Notes: generated by a model not told the origin, from the sequence alone. Positions 1 to 11,699 are shown, counted from the stretch's first letter. The stretch: 64,000 nucleotides of DNA from Daphnia carinata (GCF_022539665.2 NC_081336.1:10082778-10146777), one strand, 5' to 3'. Numbers and translations: made by a program.

Positions 1-3000
1 GCAGTTGACACGTTAACTGAAAGTCCTAAATTGGAAGGAGTTGCACGTCTTCTCGAAACCCCCAAATCAACACGTACGACCGTCAGTTCTGTTGGTAAAA
101 CACCTCAAGCCGACTATACTGATGTACGAGGTGTCAAGAAGCTTCTCCAAACGCCCAAACCTCCACCGAACACACCTAAAGCTGATTACAGGGATGTCAG
201 AGGAGTCAAAAGACTTTTGGCTACACCTAAAGCAGCTCCTAGCACGCCAGTAGCTGACTACACCGATGTGGAAGGTGTCGATCTTCTCATGAAGACCCCC
301 AAAGATGTTGTTCCTCAAACTAGCGAAGAAATTAAGATTTCTGAACCTGAAAAAATGGCCGAAACGGAGGAATCGAAACCCGTTCCAGAAACGACCAAGG
401 AAATTATTGGCGATGAAAAGGATATGGAAGAAACGCCTTCAGAGGACAAAGCTGTTGAGAAATTAGCAAGTGACGTAAAAGAAAGGAATGAAACGATTGA
501 AATCGTGAGCGAAAGTAAATCAGATGAAAAATTGCAAGAGAAAAGTGAAGTAGAAGAGGAATCGGCCACAGCTTCAAAACGAGGTCGCAGAGCTGTGCCA
601 ATTAAAACGGACTATGTTAGTGGAGTCAAACGAACTTTGAGGATCCCGAGAGTTCCTGGAACACCTAAAGCAGATTATACGAACGTGGAAGGCATTGATC
701 TTTTGATGAAAACACCGAAACCAAAAGAAATTCCATCTCAAATTATCGAGGAAGAAAAACATGAGACTCTATCTGAACAAGCAGCCGATAATGTCGTCAT
801 GGAATCAACATCTGAGACGCCATTAAAGTCTGTCGAATCCATAAAAGAAACCAAAGAAGACGCTTCAGTAAATGAAGAAAAGAACGAAGAAGTTATCCCT
901 AAAATTGATGAGCAAGAAACAAAAGAAACTGAAGTTCCTCTTCCACGTCGAGGACGTCGAGCTGCTGCGGCAAACACGCCCAAAGCGGATTACAGAGATG
1001 TCAGTGGAGTCAAACGGCTGTTGAAAACTCCTAAAGCTGCACCTGGTACCCCCAAGGCTGATTATTGCGATGTGGAAGGTGTTGCTCTTTTGATGAAAAC
1101 ACCGAAAGATCCTCTTCCCCAGAAGGATGTTGATGTTGCTGAAGGATTAACAGAGGACGTTGTGGAGGAAGTTCCTCTGCAATCAGGCGAAACAATTGTA
1201 GAGACGATTAATGCGGACGTGGTTGATGAAAGTAAAGCCACTACCGATGAACAAGAAAAAGAAGCTCCTCTTCCACGTCGAGGACGTCGAGTTGCTGCTG
1301 CTAAAACGCCAAACACACCCAAAGCAGATTACAGAGATGTCAGTGGAGTCAAACGGCTTTTGAAGACTCCTAAAGCGGCACCTGATACTCCTAAAGCTGA
1401 TTATTCAGATGTGGAAGGTGTTGATCTTCTGATGAAAACACCAAAGATCGTCGATAAAGAAGACAAGGATGTTGATGTTTCTGAAGGATTAACCGAGAAA
1501 GATGTTGAGGAATCAACATCAGAAGCTCATCTGGTATCTTAACGAAACAGGTGGGTTGTAGAAATTGATTTTGATATTCAATTGATAATAATTATTATTG
1601 ATATTGATGTAGAGACCGTCATAATGAAGGAGGACGTGGCTTCGAGTGTTGATGAAAGTAAAACAATTACTGATGAACAAGAAGAAGCTCCTCTTCCACG
1701 TCGAGGACGTCGAGCTGCCAAGACTCCAAATACGCCCAAAGCGGATTATAGAGATGTCAGTGGAGTCAAACGACTTTTGAAAACTCCCAAAGCTGCACCT
1801 GACACCCCCAAAGCAGATTATTCCGATGTGGAAGGTGTTGATCTTTTGATGAAAACACCGAAAGATCCTGTTTCTCAAACCATCGAAGAAGAAAAACATG
1901 AGACCGTGTCCGAATCAACAGCCGAGGCATCGCAGGAATCCGCAGAAACAAAAGAAAAGGTCGTGAACACGATCAGCGAAAGTTCTGAAGAAAGCACAGT
2001 CGTTGACCAACAAACTAATCAAGTCGAAGAGACTGAAATTGAGAAAGAAACGACTCCTCCACGTCGAGGTCGTCGTCTTGCTAAAACAAACACTCCCAAA
2101 GCGGATTACAGAGATGTTGGTGGAATGAAGCGGCTTTTGAAAACTCCCAAAGCTGCACCGGCTACTCCCAAAGCTGATTATTCTGATGTGGATGGCATTG
2201 ACCTTCTCATGAAAACACCTAAAGTGAGTGAAGAGTGTGTTGAAGCTGTTACGGAAGAATCAACAACTGAATCTTCAGTGGAAGCCATTGAAACGATTGT
2301 CAATAAGGAGGATGTCGTTGCAGCACAAGTTGAAGAACAACAGCCGACCCAAGTTGAAGGAACTGAAGAGGTTGATGCTAAAAAACAAGTGGCTCCTCCA
2401 CGTCGAGGTCGTAAACCTGCTGCTGCTAAAACAAACACGTCCAAAGCTGATGATAAGGACGCGAAGGAAGTCCAGCAGCCATCGAAGACTCTGACAGCAG
2501 CTGACGTGAAAGATGCTGATGTTCTAACATCCGAACAGGAAAAGGTCGAGGAAGTTCCTGTTCCAGAAGGATCACCTGAGGATCCAGTTGAGGAAGCAAC
2601 ACCTGCAGTAGAGGCTAACGAAAAATCGAACGAAGATGAAACTAAAAGAGAGGAAGTTGCTGAACCCCAGTCGAATGTGGAACAAGATCCTGAAGAGGTT
2701 GAAAAAGAGGCCACTCCTCCCCGACGAGGTCGTCGAGCTGTTCCGAAAAGCAATACTCCAAAACCGACTGGACGCACGAAACGGAAGCAACCTTCATCAG
2801 ATTCCGACAGCCAACCGGAATCGAATGGAACTGTTCCATCTGGCAGCGAAAAAGAAGAGCAAGTCGTTGAGGAAAAGGCCAAACCTTTAGCCAAAATCAG
2901 CACTCCAAAACGAAGTCGCAGAACCCCATCGATCAAAGTAGAAACTCCAAAGGCAGTTCGATCGATGCGAGGCAAACGGCCATCCGAATCGGACAGTACC

Positions 3001-3852
3001 CAGTCAGAGGAGGTCGAGAGCCGGCCGTTGCGTTCCAAAAGGAGAATAGAAGAGCAATTGACGTTGTCTCCTGTTGTCCGACTGCAACGCATCGACGTCG
3101 ATCCAACCACGACGGCCAAAGTGGCCCGCAAAAGGGCCTCTGTGTCAAGCGGGGAAGAGTGGGGCGTACCCGAGGAAGTCAAACCGGTTCGACGTGCCCG
3201 AGGACGTCCACCCAAAGTTGCAAAAAGCAAAACGGTGGAAGAATACACTGCGACGCACAAAGCTGATGAATCAATCTCGTCTGAAGATGATGAAGTGACG
3301 AAGAAAACAACACGTCGAGGTGCTGTCAAACGTGTTCCAGAAGCGCCGGAAGGCAAAAGACGTCGTGGTGAGGCGAAAGTTAGTAAACCCGTTGCTGCTG
3401 GATTGGATGATGTGGAAATGTTACACGAAGGTAAAGGACATGCTGCAGACATTCACGCCAATCACGTGCCGGATGAAGCGGATGGATCGCCAGTTACATC
3501 CGTTAAAAGTGGAAGGCCTACTCGGGCAAAGGGCTCACTCAAAGTTCATTTTGACGTGGCCGAAACGGTGAATTCGCCGGTTAGATCCACTCGTTCGGCG
3601 AAGAAAGTCTCTGTCCAGCTGGAACGTGACCCTGACATTGAAACGTTGGCCGCTACAGCCAAAGAAGAGGAAGAGAAAGCACCGGCCGCTAAACGTTCAA
3701 GACAAAAGAAAGGCCCGGCTGAATCTCCGGCCGTGCCGGCCACGAAACGGACACGTGGTGGCAAGAAAACAACTAGCGAACCTGAACTTGTTAAGGAGGA
3801 TACCTCACCACCACCACCTCCGCGACGTACTCGACGTACTAGAAACATCTAA
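1..3852 (+). CDS. Ki-67-like repeat protein, 3' part (5' end outside window)
   Basis: The reading frame is open from base 1, so the gene enters from the left and its start is not seen. I propose two exons, 1-1533 and 1615-3852, with an 81-bp GT-AG intron at 1534-1614. It keeps the frame and removes the stop at 1540. The protein carries about 12 clear repeats of the form TPKADYxDVxG in two alternating types, one continuing GVKRLLKTPK and the other GVDLLMKTPK. They are separated by acidic Glu/Lys-rich linkers with PRRGRR blocks. This resembles the K167R repeats of Ki-67 (TPK, then a FKELFQTP-like core). The C-terminal part is basic, with an AT-hook-like RGRPPK at 3199-3216 and a possible PP1-docking KVHF at 3541-3552. 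A chromatin or perichromosomal role is inferred. No homologous copy exists in the right arm within this window. The repeat and linker architecture is certain; the family name is moderate. Confidence 0.6.
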
Positions 3853-4388
3853 CAGCAAGACCCATTAATGAATTACTTATTTTATTTTTCTTTTGTTTAA
3901 CCCATAATTTTTTACCCATTGAAATAATTTGTTCACATATCGGATTCTATCTCTGCTTTTTGGGTTCACTTCTGTACCTCTTTCCCCAAGTTGTTGTACC
4001 TCATTACGCGTTCCTATCCATGCGTTTGAGGCTCAACTTGATTATAATTTTTGTGTCCAATTTTTCATTCTGAGCGACGCCCAAATAATTTTGAAGAAAT
4101 ACAGATTTTGGTACGGTTTGGTTAAGTATTTCACAATTGGCACGAATTTATGTGTGTGTGTTAATGATGTTGGTGGACCTATTGCACGAGAGCCGCAACA
4201 TGAATTTATCTTTCCCAACAATACAAAACTTACCATTGTAAACCCGAAAGACAAACAGCCATCTCAGTAAAAATTTATTTCAGTAAAATTTCAACAACGA
4301 AGATTTGATGGCGGTTCAAACCGGTTATGCCCAGTTGCAAACCGAAAACCAAACCGCAGTCAAAATGGCTAAACTGAACCGACGGTTT
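3853..4388. other. 3' flank of the Ki-67-like gene; no gene seen
   Basis: This is AT-rich sequence after the stop codon, with no exact AATAAA close to it. From about 4215 a short stretch resembles the DNA at about 13,085-13,120 and 55,965-56,015 (accattgtaaacccgaaag). The left mosaic therefore begins gradually here. The open frame at 3929-4270 shows no recognisable domain and is not called a gene. Confidence 0.5.
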
Positions 4389-4412
4389 GCCCCGATCAAA
4401 AACGATCGGGGC
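4389..4412 (+). other. Hairpin (GCCCCGATC / GATCGGGGC), copy 1
   Basis: A perfect 9-bp inverted repeat (4389-4397 and 4404-4412) with a 6-base loop, followed 8 bases later by CTAG and a T. The same hairpin occurs at 12,834-12,857 and 56,223-56,246 in homologous surroundings. Hairpin plus CTAG resembles a Helitron 3' end. Downstream flanks are shared by all copies, so independent insertion cannot be shown. Confidence 0.5.
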
Positions 4413-4439
4413 AGAGCCCTAGTCTTAATTCGCCTCCCA

Positions 4440-5955
4440 TTTTGAAATGTGTTGCAACGCTGCTTGAGTTTTGTGAACCGGCATCAGTCGCCATTTTCTA
4501 GTTCTTTGTCGTGTGCGAGACTGGTGGCGTGCAAATGACGCGCGAAATATTGGACACATGAGGCAGCAATGGTAAAGTAATATTTGACTTAATTAGAATT
4601 TTAATTTGAGGATACCTAATATTTGAAATTCCTTTTCAAATGACAAAATGAATGGTACGTTATTAAGAAGAAACTATGAGAAGTAATTCTTTTTATGCAG
4701 AGTCCTTGTATTTTTTCTTCTAAATTTTAGAGAATATCACAAGTTGTGAACAAGACTTCGTGGTGCCTTGGCCCTCGTTCTCTCATCTCCATGCCAGATG
4801 GCCCTTAAGAAGGATCATAGATGTATGGTAATATTATTTTTCCACATTCCACTATTACATTATTCATTGCCAATATTTTTATCTTATACCATGAACACAA
4901 GAAGAGTTTATCTGTTTGCTACCATTGACGGTAACTCGTGTCCTGAAAAGTAAGCACGACAGGCACATTGTGATAATGGCAATATTCTTGCTTTTTAAAA
5001 AAGGCATCAAGCCAAACTGCTCATTCATGCAGTCAGGTTTTGTCCTTTTTTCAAAATGAGAATTAGTGAAATATACAAAGCTTGTCATTTCATTTCAGGA
5101 TTGTGGATACAAACATTATGGTTCTAGCGGTTTCCTTAGGTAGGCAAGTCGTTCAGTAATGCTTGGTGTTACAACTGTTTTTTAATCGTTTAACTTGCTT
5201 TTGTATCGTTGGACCCCACAGTCCATGGCAGAAACAAATAGGGACAGAAAATTCCATCTTCATCACTTACAGAAGAAAAGGCATATTTTTAGATTGGCTT
5301 AATTGATCTACTTTTTTTCTGTTCGGGGTCACAAAGTAAGTGTTTTCTTGCATTTGTAGTGTGATTACTTTAATATGGTTTCACCCCTAGTGTCATGAAG
5401 CTGGCCACACCTCGAAAGGCTGCCTAGATCTATTCAGTGAATTGAAAGAAAGTTGGAAAGCAGCATGAGCAATACATTCCGGAAGCTGTGACATGCATGG
5501 AAAAGGAACTGTTTAAGGGCATGGTCTTTGGCTATCTTTATATTCATTGATTAAGTCATCTAAAATTTAACATTTTTCATGCAGGTGGCGTACTTGGAAC
5601 GGTTTTGAACATTGTTAGAACAAGGTGTTGCTGCTGCTTCTCATGCCATGGAGTAAAAGCAAGAAGTTGTAATTGTCGCACCCACTCGTGAATTGGCCAT
5701 TCAAATTCACCGCGTGGCGTGTAAATTCTCCTACAGTTCGATTTTAAAGTCTGTGCTTATATGTGGAGGAATTGTCACCAGCTATCAGCGATGAAATATT
5801 CAAGCTGAGTGTAATATTGTTGTCGCGACCGCGGTGCGATTGATCGATTTCCTTAATCGTGGAGTATTTGTCTTCTCGGGGGTCAGGTTTAAAATTTTGG
5901 ACGAAGCTGATCTAAATCATTTGGGCATTAAGCATACTTGGTTTTGAACAACACC
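4440..5955 (+). pseudogene. Vasa-like DEAD-box helicase remnant, left arm, + copy
   Basis: Exon-like pieces keep splice signals but not a continuous frame. A zinc-knuckle-like CHEAGHTSKGC (C-x4-H-x4-C) lies at about 5395-5427. A stretch reading YIPEAVTCMEKELFKG at about 5475-5520 matches the segment before the Vasa helicase core, but in a different frame. At about 5665-5710 APTRELAIQIHR-like coding (motif Ia) is followed by EACKFSYSS and GG. The TPGR motif is degraded (ATAVR). LDEAD (motif II) is seen at about 5897-5911, and the match ends soon after. Stops and frame changes make it a pseudogene. Related pieces lie at 10.7-12.8 and 16.8-18.2 kb on the minus strand and at 56.3-58.4 and 63.0-64.0 kb on the plus strand. 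Vasa is the germline helicase of nuage and the piRNA pathway. Assignment to Vasa rather than another DDX4-like helicase is inferred from the EACKFSYSS context. Confidence 0.65.
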
Positions 5956-6267
5956 AGAAAAAGACGATCAGGAAACTCAGGTAATGCCAAAAGCTCTGCT
6001 AGCTAGGGCTAAAAGATATATTGCATAGATCAAATGAAAGATGGTTGCTCAAGTACGCAGTGACAGAAAGTTCCGAGATGGCAGTCCTTACTAAATCGCC
6101 AATATGTTCCGGTATCTTACAGTTTTGGACCAACAGTTGCTCTACTAAATGTGTTTGCGCTATCAAATACCGGGGCGTAATGGCGGTTTCGTATTGAACA
6201 GCGGCTATAGAACTTGACATGCCGAGAAAAAATGCTGTGCAAATCGTTCCCAGTTTGAACGGGAGCG

Positions 6268-6432
6268 CCAAAAAGTGAGGTAAATTGATACGCGAAGTGG
6301 TGACATCTGAAGGTGTGAAAGTGAGGTAGATGGTACGCCACGTAGCGACATCTAGTGGTGGAAATCAAGGTAAATGGTACGCCTTGTAGTGACATCTAAA
6401 GGTGGAAAATGAGGTTAATGGTATGCTGTCTA
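6268..6432 (+). repeat. Minisatellite, about 56-bp unit, left copy
   Basis: About three imperfect units read gaggtAAATGGTACGCC...GACATCTA.tGGTGGAAA. The inverted relative at 16,372-16,640 has about five units. Each unit contains a core resembling the dispersed 'gatggcactatttggcg' motif of this window. Confidence 0.6.
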
Positions 6433-6639
6433 GGTGTCGGTAATACAGCTTGTAATGAAATTTAGTCGCATGACATTGTGACAGAAAACAAAAATAGAAT
6501 TTCAAATCACGGTAAGAAGCTTTTTTTACACGGTCTGCAAGGAAATGACTTGGAAACTATGTCTTTGTCTATGTTCAGCAACCACTTCTTTAGCAACATT
6601 AGATAGGGAAAATTTAATTTGCATTTCGTAATTGTTTTG

Positions 6640-7860
6640 CCAGGGTTATGCTGAGTGAATTTGCAGTTTTGGTAAAGTTATTCAAGATGACTGCAAATGG
6701 GAGCCCCAAAATCAGAAGAATTTTGTCTGACATCTTTACTACGTGAACTTTAAAAGGCCTTGTTATATCAAAAGGCGTCCAATGGAGAAGTTGTGCTTCA
6801 TCAACGACTCAAGTAGTTGACATTTACAACTAAATAGTTAATGTTTAAATTTGATTGTATTTTCATTTATTCAGACTCATCGATTCCAACAGCCTGTTTG
6901 CAAAAGTTCAGCCATTGCAATGAACGTATTTCTAATCCAGTCTTCGACACTCAAATGCCAAGGCACACAGTTGTTTCTACGCTGAGTGGTCAATGATTTG
7001 TTTAATTTTTTTTTTTTCACTGGTCGCCACTTCAATTTTTAAATGTTTGATGTAAGTACCAGTGTAGATGTTTTCTTGTTAGAAATAATCATCATGTCCT
7101 AAATGTCCTATTCTTTAGTGAAAATGGTATAGTACGAAACTTATCAATTCTTTATTTATTCGGATTTAGCTACCACCTTTCGATACTTAAAAGCGAGGAC
7201 CGAATGGCTAGCAGCAAAAATTAAACCTTACGTAGGTTGGAATTAATTTGTCTGCTTATTTGTTGTTTGTTATTTTAAAAAACTACTCTCTTTATTCCAC
7301 AGGTATTCGTTCGTGCTAATTAATCAAACTATGGCGAATATGTACGGGACGCATGAGGGTATGTTGTATCAACTCGTAAATGATGAGGTAGCGGAAAAAT
7401 GGGTTATGCATTGAATTTCAGCAGATAACTTATGTGCATCATGTTTTTTTATTTGTAAATTCTGTAAGGGTATCGATGGCGTGGCGAACTCTTTCTACTT
7501 AACGATGGATCGTGTAGCAATGATGGACTATACCTTCCTGACGAGTGGGGATGGATTTAGCCTTGTTGTGCCATATATCAAGGAATGTGAAGAACACTTT
7601 GAGTCCGTCTTCCATTGATTCAGAATCAAACAGCCAACCCAAAGAAGTAAGCAATATTTCGCAGCGAAGAAGTCTTTTTACTTCATTTGTATTTCATATG
7701 ATCTACGTGATGAACATCATGACGAATCAAGGTGATAAACAAGTTTTTTTTGCCCTTAAGAAATTATGGTTTAATTCTAGGCATTGGTACTGGACTTGCA
7801 TTCTTTACGTTTTTGGTTAAACAGATTTATTCAAACTACAAGAAGCACAGACATTAAAAG
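6640..7860 (+). pseudogene. Ionotropic-receptor-like remnant, left arm, + copy
   Basis: The segment is inverted relative to 14,886-16,200 and parallel to 52,900-54,203. Exon-like pieces separated by GT-AG introns include FVLINQTMANMYGTHEG (about 7310-7360). A block DRVAMMDYTFL..GDGFSLVVP lies at about 7510-7575. A last exon (about 7780-7856) reads GIGTGLAFFTFLVKQIY and resembles the last membrane segment of ionotropic glutamate receptors. The order (S2-like lobe, then a final membrane helix) fits that family. This copy is more damaged than the right one: about 44 bp of the exon at 7170-7210, present in the right arm, is missing, and an early exon is frameshifted. Family assignment is moderate. 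Confidence 0.45.
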
Positions 7861-7869
7861 TTAAGTAAT

Positions 7870-9045
7870 TAAAGTTGTCTCAACAAACAATTGTATTTTG
7901 GTTCTGTTTTCGTGGCAAACAAGTCGGCGCACTCAAATGGATCATGGTGATATCTGATTGTTGCGTTATATTGTTAAGCGGCTCGCGAAGGATCTTTACT
8001 CTAAGCTCAAAAGTAATGGTTTGCTCTCAACTGATAGTATTGGCATATACCCATTTTCTGCTTTTTTATAACGACACTAGGGAGGGGGATATGTTGCCGT
8101 CTCAAATGAAATCGAAGCATCATATCAACGTAAATAAACAATTCTGTTTACCCGCGTTGTTTGTAAACTAGGATAACAGATGGCGCAACTGTTGCCTCTG
8201 TTTTGTGGAGAAACTACGTGTTACAGGTGAAACCCATATCCGAACATTCTTGATGTAATTTCCCATTGACAAGTTTTACCAAATTTAATGGTGTGCACAT
8301 TCAGTATTGCAGGTTTTTTATTATTTCCTGTGTTCCTGGAGTGGGAAACATCAAGTGGATTATTTTTGTGCAACGAGTAAACTTGCAATCAGCTTGGCCT
8401 GTTACAAAATCCAAAAGCTATTTGCAACCTACTATTTTTACATTCTAATATGTTATTCAGTTGCACTTCGTTGAGAGGTATTAAAAATGAATTAGCATTC
8501 AGAATCCAGTAGCTGTGATTCTGTTTTTCATATGTACGTTGGTGAAGTATTAGTAGCAAAGGATACTGACCACGAACAAAAATTAGAAATGACACGAGCC
8601 ACATGGGTTGGAATACTGTCATGCCCATGACATCATTCTGCTACTCTTTCTTCGTCCATCATGTCATTCAGTTACATGTGAGAAGTGCACTATGTGTGAT
8701 GTTTCAAATCGTTTCCACGTAGCCCATTAAGTGGCACGATGGTGTGGTGGTGTTGTGTAGTATGGTATTCGACTTAAATTTTGTCAATCGGTATCACATT
8801 GGCATGGTATGCTCTTATTTCTAGCTCGTGGATCTAAAACTCAAAAGGATGCTGTCTGCAAATAAAGATTACCAACAAAGCAAAATCAATGGCTTGGATA
8901 CCTTACATCATTCTTAGACTCTTTGCCCACTCATCATCACAACAGTCTCAATCTAGTAGAAGCAGTCTGTTCCTCTACTAAAAGTATTGTCAACGGTTAA
9001 GAAACAATATTTTTGCAGCATCCCTTCTACTTTACAAGTCTAAAC
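7870..9045. other. Gene-free stretch of the left mosaic
   Basis: AT-rich sequence with short open frames only (for example 7875-8171 and 8389-8628) and no recognisable domain. I find no clear counterpart in the right arm, which diverges near 60,045. Splice-like signals are present but no exon could be supported. Confidence 0.4.
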
Positions 9046-9049
9046 ACGA

Positions 9050-9180
9050 CTACGCTTTGTCCGTCACCCCGTCTTCGTCTCGCCCGTCGCCCCGTCTTCT
9101 CTTCGTCTGGCCCGTCGCCCCGTCTACTATTCGCCCGTCGCGCCATCATCGCCTCGTGGTCGTCACGTCATCGCCTGTTT
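9050..9180. repeat. GC-rich CGTC/GCCC short tandem repeat, left copy
   Basis: Repeated cgtcttcgtctcgcccgtcgcccc-type units of about 15-18 bases stand out from the AT-rich surroundings. The inverted counterpart lies at 59,925-60,045. The Arg/Ser/Pro-rich frames across it are translations of the repeat, not proteins. In the right arm the repeat lies at the boundary with segment A2. Confidence 0.6.
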
Positions 9181-9409
9181 TTCATGGTATCGTTGTATTT
9201 TTTTTTCGAAGTCCAACACGTATTCCTAAATTCACTCCAATCCGTATTCCAGTTTCACGTTTTCCTTATCAATTAATTTCACGTCCTCCAGCTGGATCAA
9301 CGCGTCGAAGATCGTCGTCGGAAGAGCAGAGACATCAGCTACGAATCTTGGTGGTATCAGCAACATCAGCAGTGGTAAGAAGAATTTCTCATTTTTCTTT
9401 CATTTTCTG

Positions 9410-9475
9410 TGGGGAAAAGAAAAAAACAAAACAACCAAAAACAAAAGCAAAAACAAAACAAAGAAAAAAAAACAA
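9410..9475. repeat. A-rich simple repeat (AAAAC/AAAAG)
   Basis: Low-complexity A-rich run with interspersed C and G. The inverted T-rich counterpart is at 59,600-59,675. Confidence 0.7.
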
Positions 9476-9992
9476 GTTTTATAGTTCTGTTGTCGTGCAA
9501 CGTGGCTGTGTATGTTGTGATGCACGCTTTTCGATTTAGATAAAAATGGCGGATTTTTCCATGTTTGTTTTTGTTCTTTTGGTAAAAAATTCAAAAATTC
9601 CTATTTTCTTTGTCTGTGTTCCACAAATACACAACGTTGTCTGAACTCTATTTTGTGCTGCGGCAATTGTTTATTTTTCAATGCTAAATGCGTCATTGCC
9701 ACCACGGTCAACTTGCAGGTCGGAAAAACGAAAAAGGAAAAAAAAAACGAAGTCGGTTCTGTGAAAAGAACACCTGGGTACAACTGATGGTTTGATAGAA
9801 AAACCTCCGTCAGAGAAAAAATGAGTAATCGGGTATCTTAGGTATTGGAATTCGGAAAGGCAAGTGGCCTAGGTCTTGGCTTCGATATTTTGAGCCAGTG
9901 AATGGTCAGGAAACAAAAAGGAGGCTTGTTTTTTTTTTCCAAGTTCAAACCGTATTCCTAAATTCACTATTAGTAATAGTAGTATTTAAATA

Positions 9993-10290
9993 TGTGAAAT
10001 AGCTCAGTGGTAGAGCATTGGCTTCAGAAGCTGAAGGTCTAGGGTTCAATACTCAGATGAGCCAGGTACGTAATTTTCTTCATAGCACATCGAAATAACG
10101 AAAAATGGCAAACAAAGGAAAAATTCTTTTTTCCTCGACGATCGGATGGTGGGTAGCATCGCAGAATTTTTTCTGGGACGCCCACGCCAGCTTTCCAGAT
10201 GTTTCTGGACGCCTAGCAATATTAACCAAGCTGGGATTCGAACCACAGACCTATCGCACTGTAGGACAGCACGCCACCGATACGCCATAA
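9993..10290. repeat. tRNA-derived element with two convergent tRNA-like ends, left copy
   Basis: The left end (about 9996-10,066, + strand) has an A box TAGCTCAGTGG, a D-arm GCTC/GAGC, an anticodon arm with loop TTCAGAA and a B box GGGTTCAATAC. The acceptor stem does not pair, so it is a pseudo-tRNA. The right end (10,215-10,290, - strand) reads TGGCGTATCGGTGGCGT...GGTTCGAATCCC, again A and B boxes. The two heads face each other, about 300 bp apart. The same arrangement is at 58,793-59,093 in the other arm. It may be one SINE with tRNA-like ends or two SINEs nested head to head. Confidence 0.6.
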
Positions 10291-10639
10291 CTGTTCTTAC
10301 ATGGATAGTTATAGATTTTGATAGCTATGTAGTTATACGTTAAATTTAAAAAAAAAAATGGCACACTAAAAATGGAGAAGAATAATTTAAAATATTCCCA
10401 TTAACTGTTTCCTTAAACAAAATGAATTTGTTCTCTATTCAGGTAAATGGGTTGGCAAAATAACCACGTAATCAAATTTACAAACAGACATTGCAAATTC
10501 CAAGGTGTTCTTGGATACGAATTTTGGTTAATTACATTGAGTTAATGCCAACTCGCTTCAACTTCAGTGGGCAAGGCAGCAAATCCAGTTTATCGCCGAA
10601 CTGCTAATAGATTAAATTAGATCAACAAGTAATAAAAAC

Positions 10640-11005
10640 TATTTAGGTCTTAACTTACTCAGCGCCTATCTCGACTAGCGAAACCCCCTTGAGTCGAAGG
10701 GGCGCTAAAGTCGTAACTCAGGCCTGGGACCATCGCTTGCATGAATGACGGTACATCGGCCTTGGGCTAAAAAAAAGGATTATTAATTACGAACACAAGG
10801 GCAGAGAAATATAAGTAAATTACCCACTGGAGTAGGTTCTTACCTTAGTAAACAAACACACTCTCCAGCGTTAGGTCCATCTCTCTCTTCGTCATCGACA
10901 TTTCCCACGCGGCTCGTTCGACCAACACGATGATCATACTCTTCATTCTTCAATATAAGTTGGTAAGTCATAATTTACGACATAGTTGACGCCGGCAATA
11001 TCTAA
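10640..11005 (-). pseudogene. Vasa-like C-terminal exons, left arm
   Basis: Read on the minus strand, an exon-like piece (about 11,005-10,845) encodes DIAGVNYVVNYDLPTYIEE. A one-base frame change follows, then HRVGRT, helicase motif VI as in DEAD-box proteins. A second piece (about 10,765-10,660) encodes KADVPSFMQAMVPGLSYDF...FASRDRR and a stop, like a Vasa C-terminus. The inverted counterpart is 58,075-58,424. The frameshift makes it non-functional as it stands. Confidence 0.6.
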
Positions 11006-11179
11006 GAACAGTACAAACATGAAATGCGTAATAAACGAACGAAGAACCCATAAAGTATTACCTTAACTAATTAAGTATTAGGAATAACTGCAACTGAAGT
11101 CGTTCCCCACAGACGATGCCCTTAAACAGTTCCTTTTAATCGCATGTCACAACTTCCGGAATGTATTACTCACTTGGCT

Positions 11180-11660
11180 TTCCATCTTCCTTCAATTCAT
11201 TGAATAGATTCGGGCAGCCTTTCGAGGTGTGGCCAGCTTCATGACACTAGGGGGAAGGTTGCTTTTATCGTAATGTGCCTGTCATGCTTAATTTTAAGGA
11301 CACAAGTTACCGTCAATGATAGCAAGCACATAAACTTTTCTTGCGTTCATGGTATAAGATGAAACTAATGGCAAATAATAATGTAATAATGGAATGTAGA
11401 AAAATAATATTACCATACATTTATGATCTTTCTTAATGGCCATCTGGCATGGAGATAAGAGAACGAGGACCAAGGCACCACAATGTCTTGTTCACAACTT
11501 GTGATATTCTCTAAAATTTAGAAGAAAAAATACAAGGACTCTGCACAGAAGAATTACTTCTTATAGTTCCTTCTTAATACCGTAGCATTCATTTAGTAAT
11601 TTGAAAAGGAGTTTCAAATATTAGGTATTCTCAAATTAAAGTTTCTGGTGGTGGTGAATG
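11180..11660 (-). pseudogene. Vasa-like fragment (knuckle exon and 5' exon), left arm
   Basis: On the minus strand it contains ENITSCEQDIVVPW-type coding (about 11,515-11,420), an exon-like piece with GNLC and the CHEAGHTSKGC knuckle (about 11,250-11,220). It then reads into sequence shared with the neighbouring copy. It is an internal partial duplicate of 11,700-12,800, joined after the sequence gtttctggtggtggtgaatg at about 11,641-11,660. Counterpart: 57,430-57,990. Confidence 0.5.
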
Positions 11661-11699
11661 TTAACAATGTTTTCTTGGGGAAACATTCACTCCGCCGCC

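Noticed and set aside
2178-3452. 424-codon minus-strand frame
   Set aside because: Antisense shadow of the Ki-67-like coding sequence; Ser/Thr/Ala-rich composition mirrors the sense codons.
4440-5955. Functional vasa gene
   Set aside because: No continuous frame, degraded TPGR motif, no GKT motif seen and no C-terminal helicase lobe in this copy.
9057-9539. Arg/Ser/Pro-rich frames at the GC repeat (also 59,545-60,175)
   Set aside because: Low-complexity translation of a GC-rich tandem repeat and an A-rich run; no domain, and the frame is not conserved between arms.
9996-10066. Functional tRNA (apparent CAG anticodon)
   Set aside because: The D-arm and anticodon arm are present, but the acceptor stem does not pair and the T-stem has a mismatch. 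Better explained as a tRNA-derived repeat.
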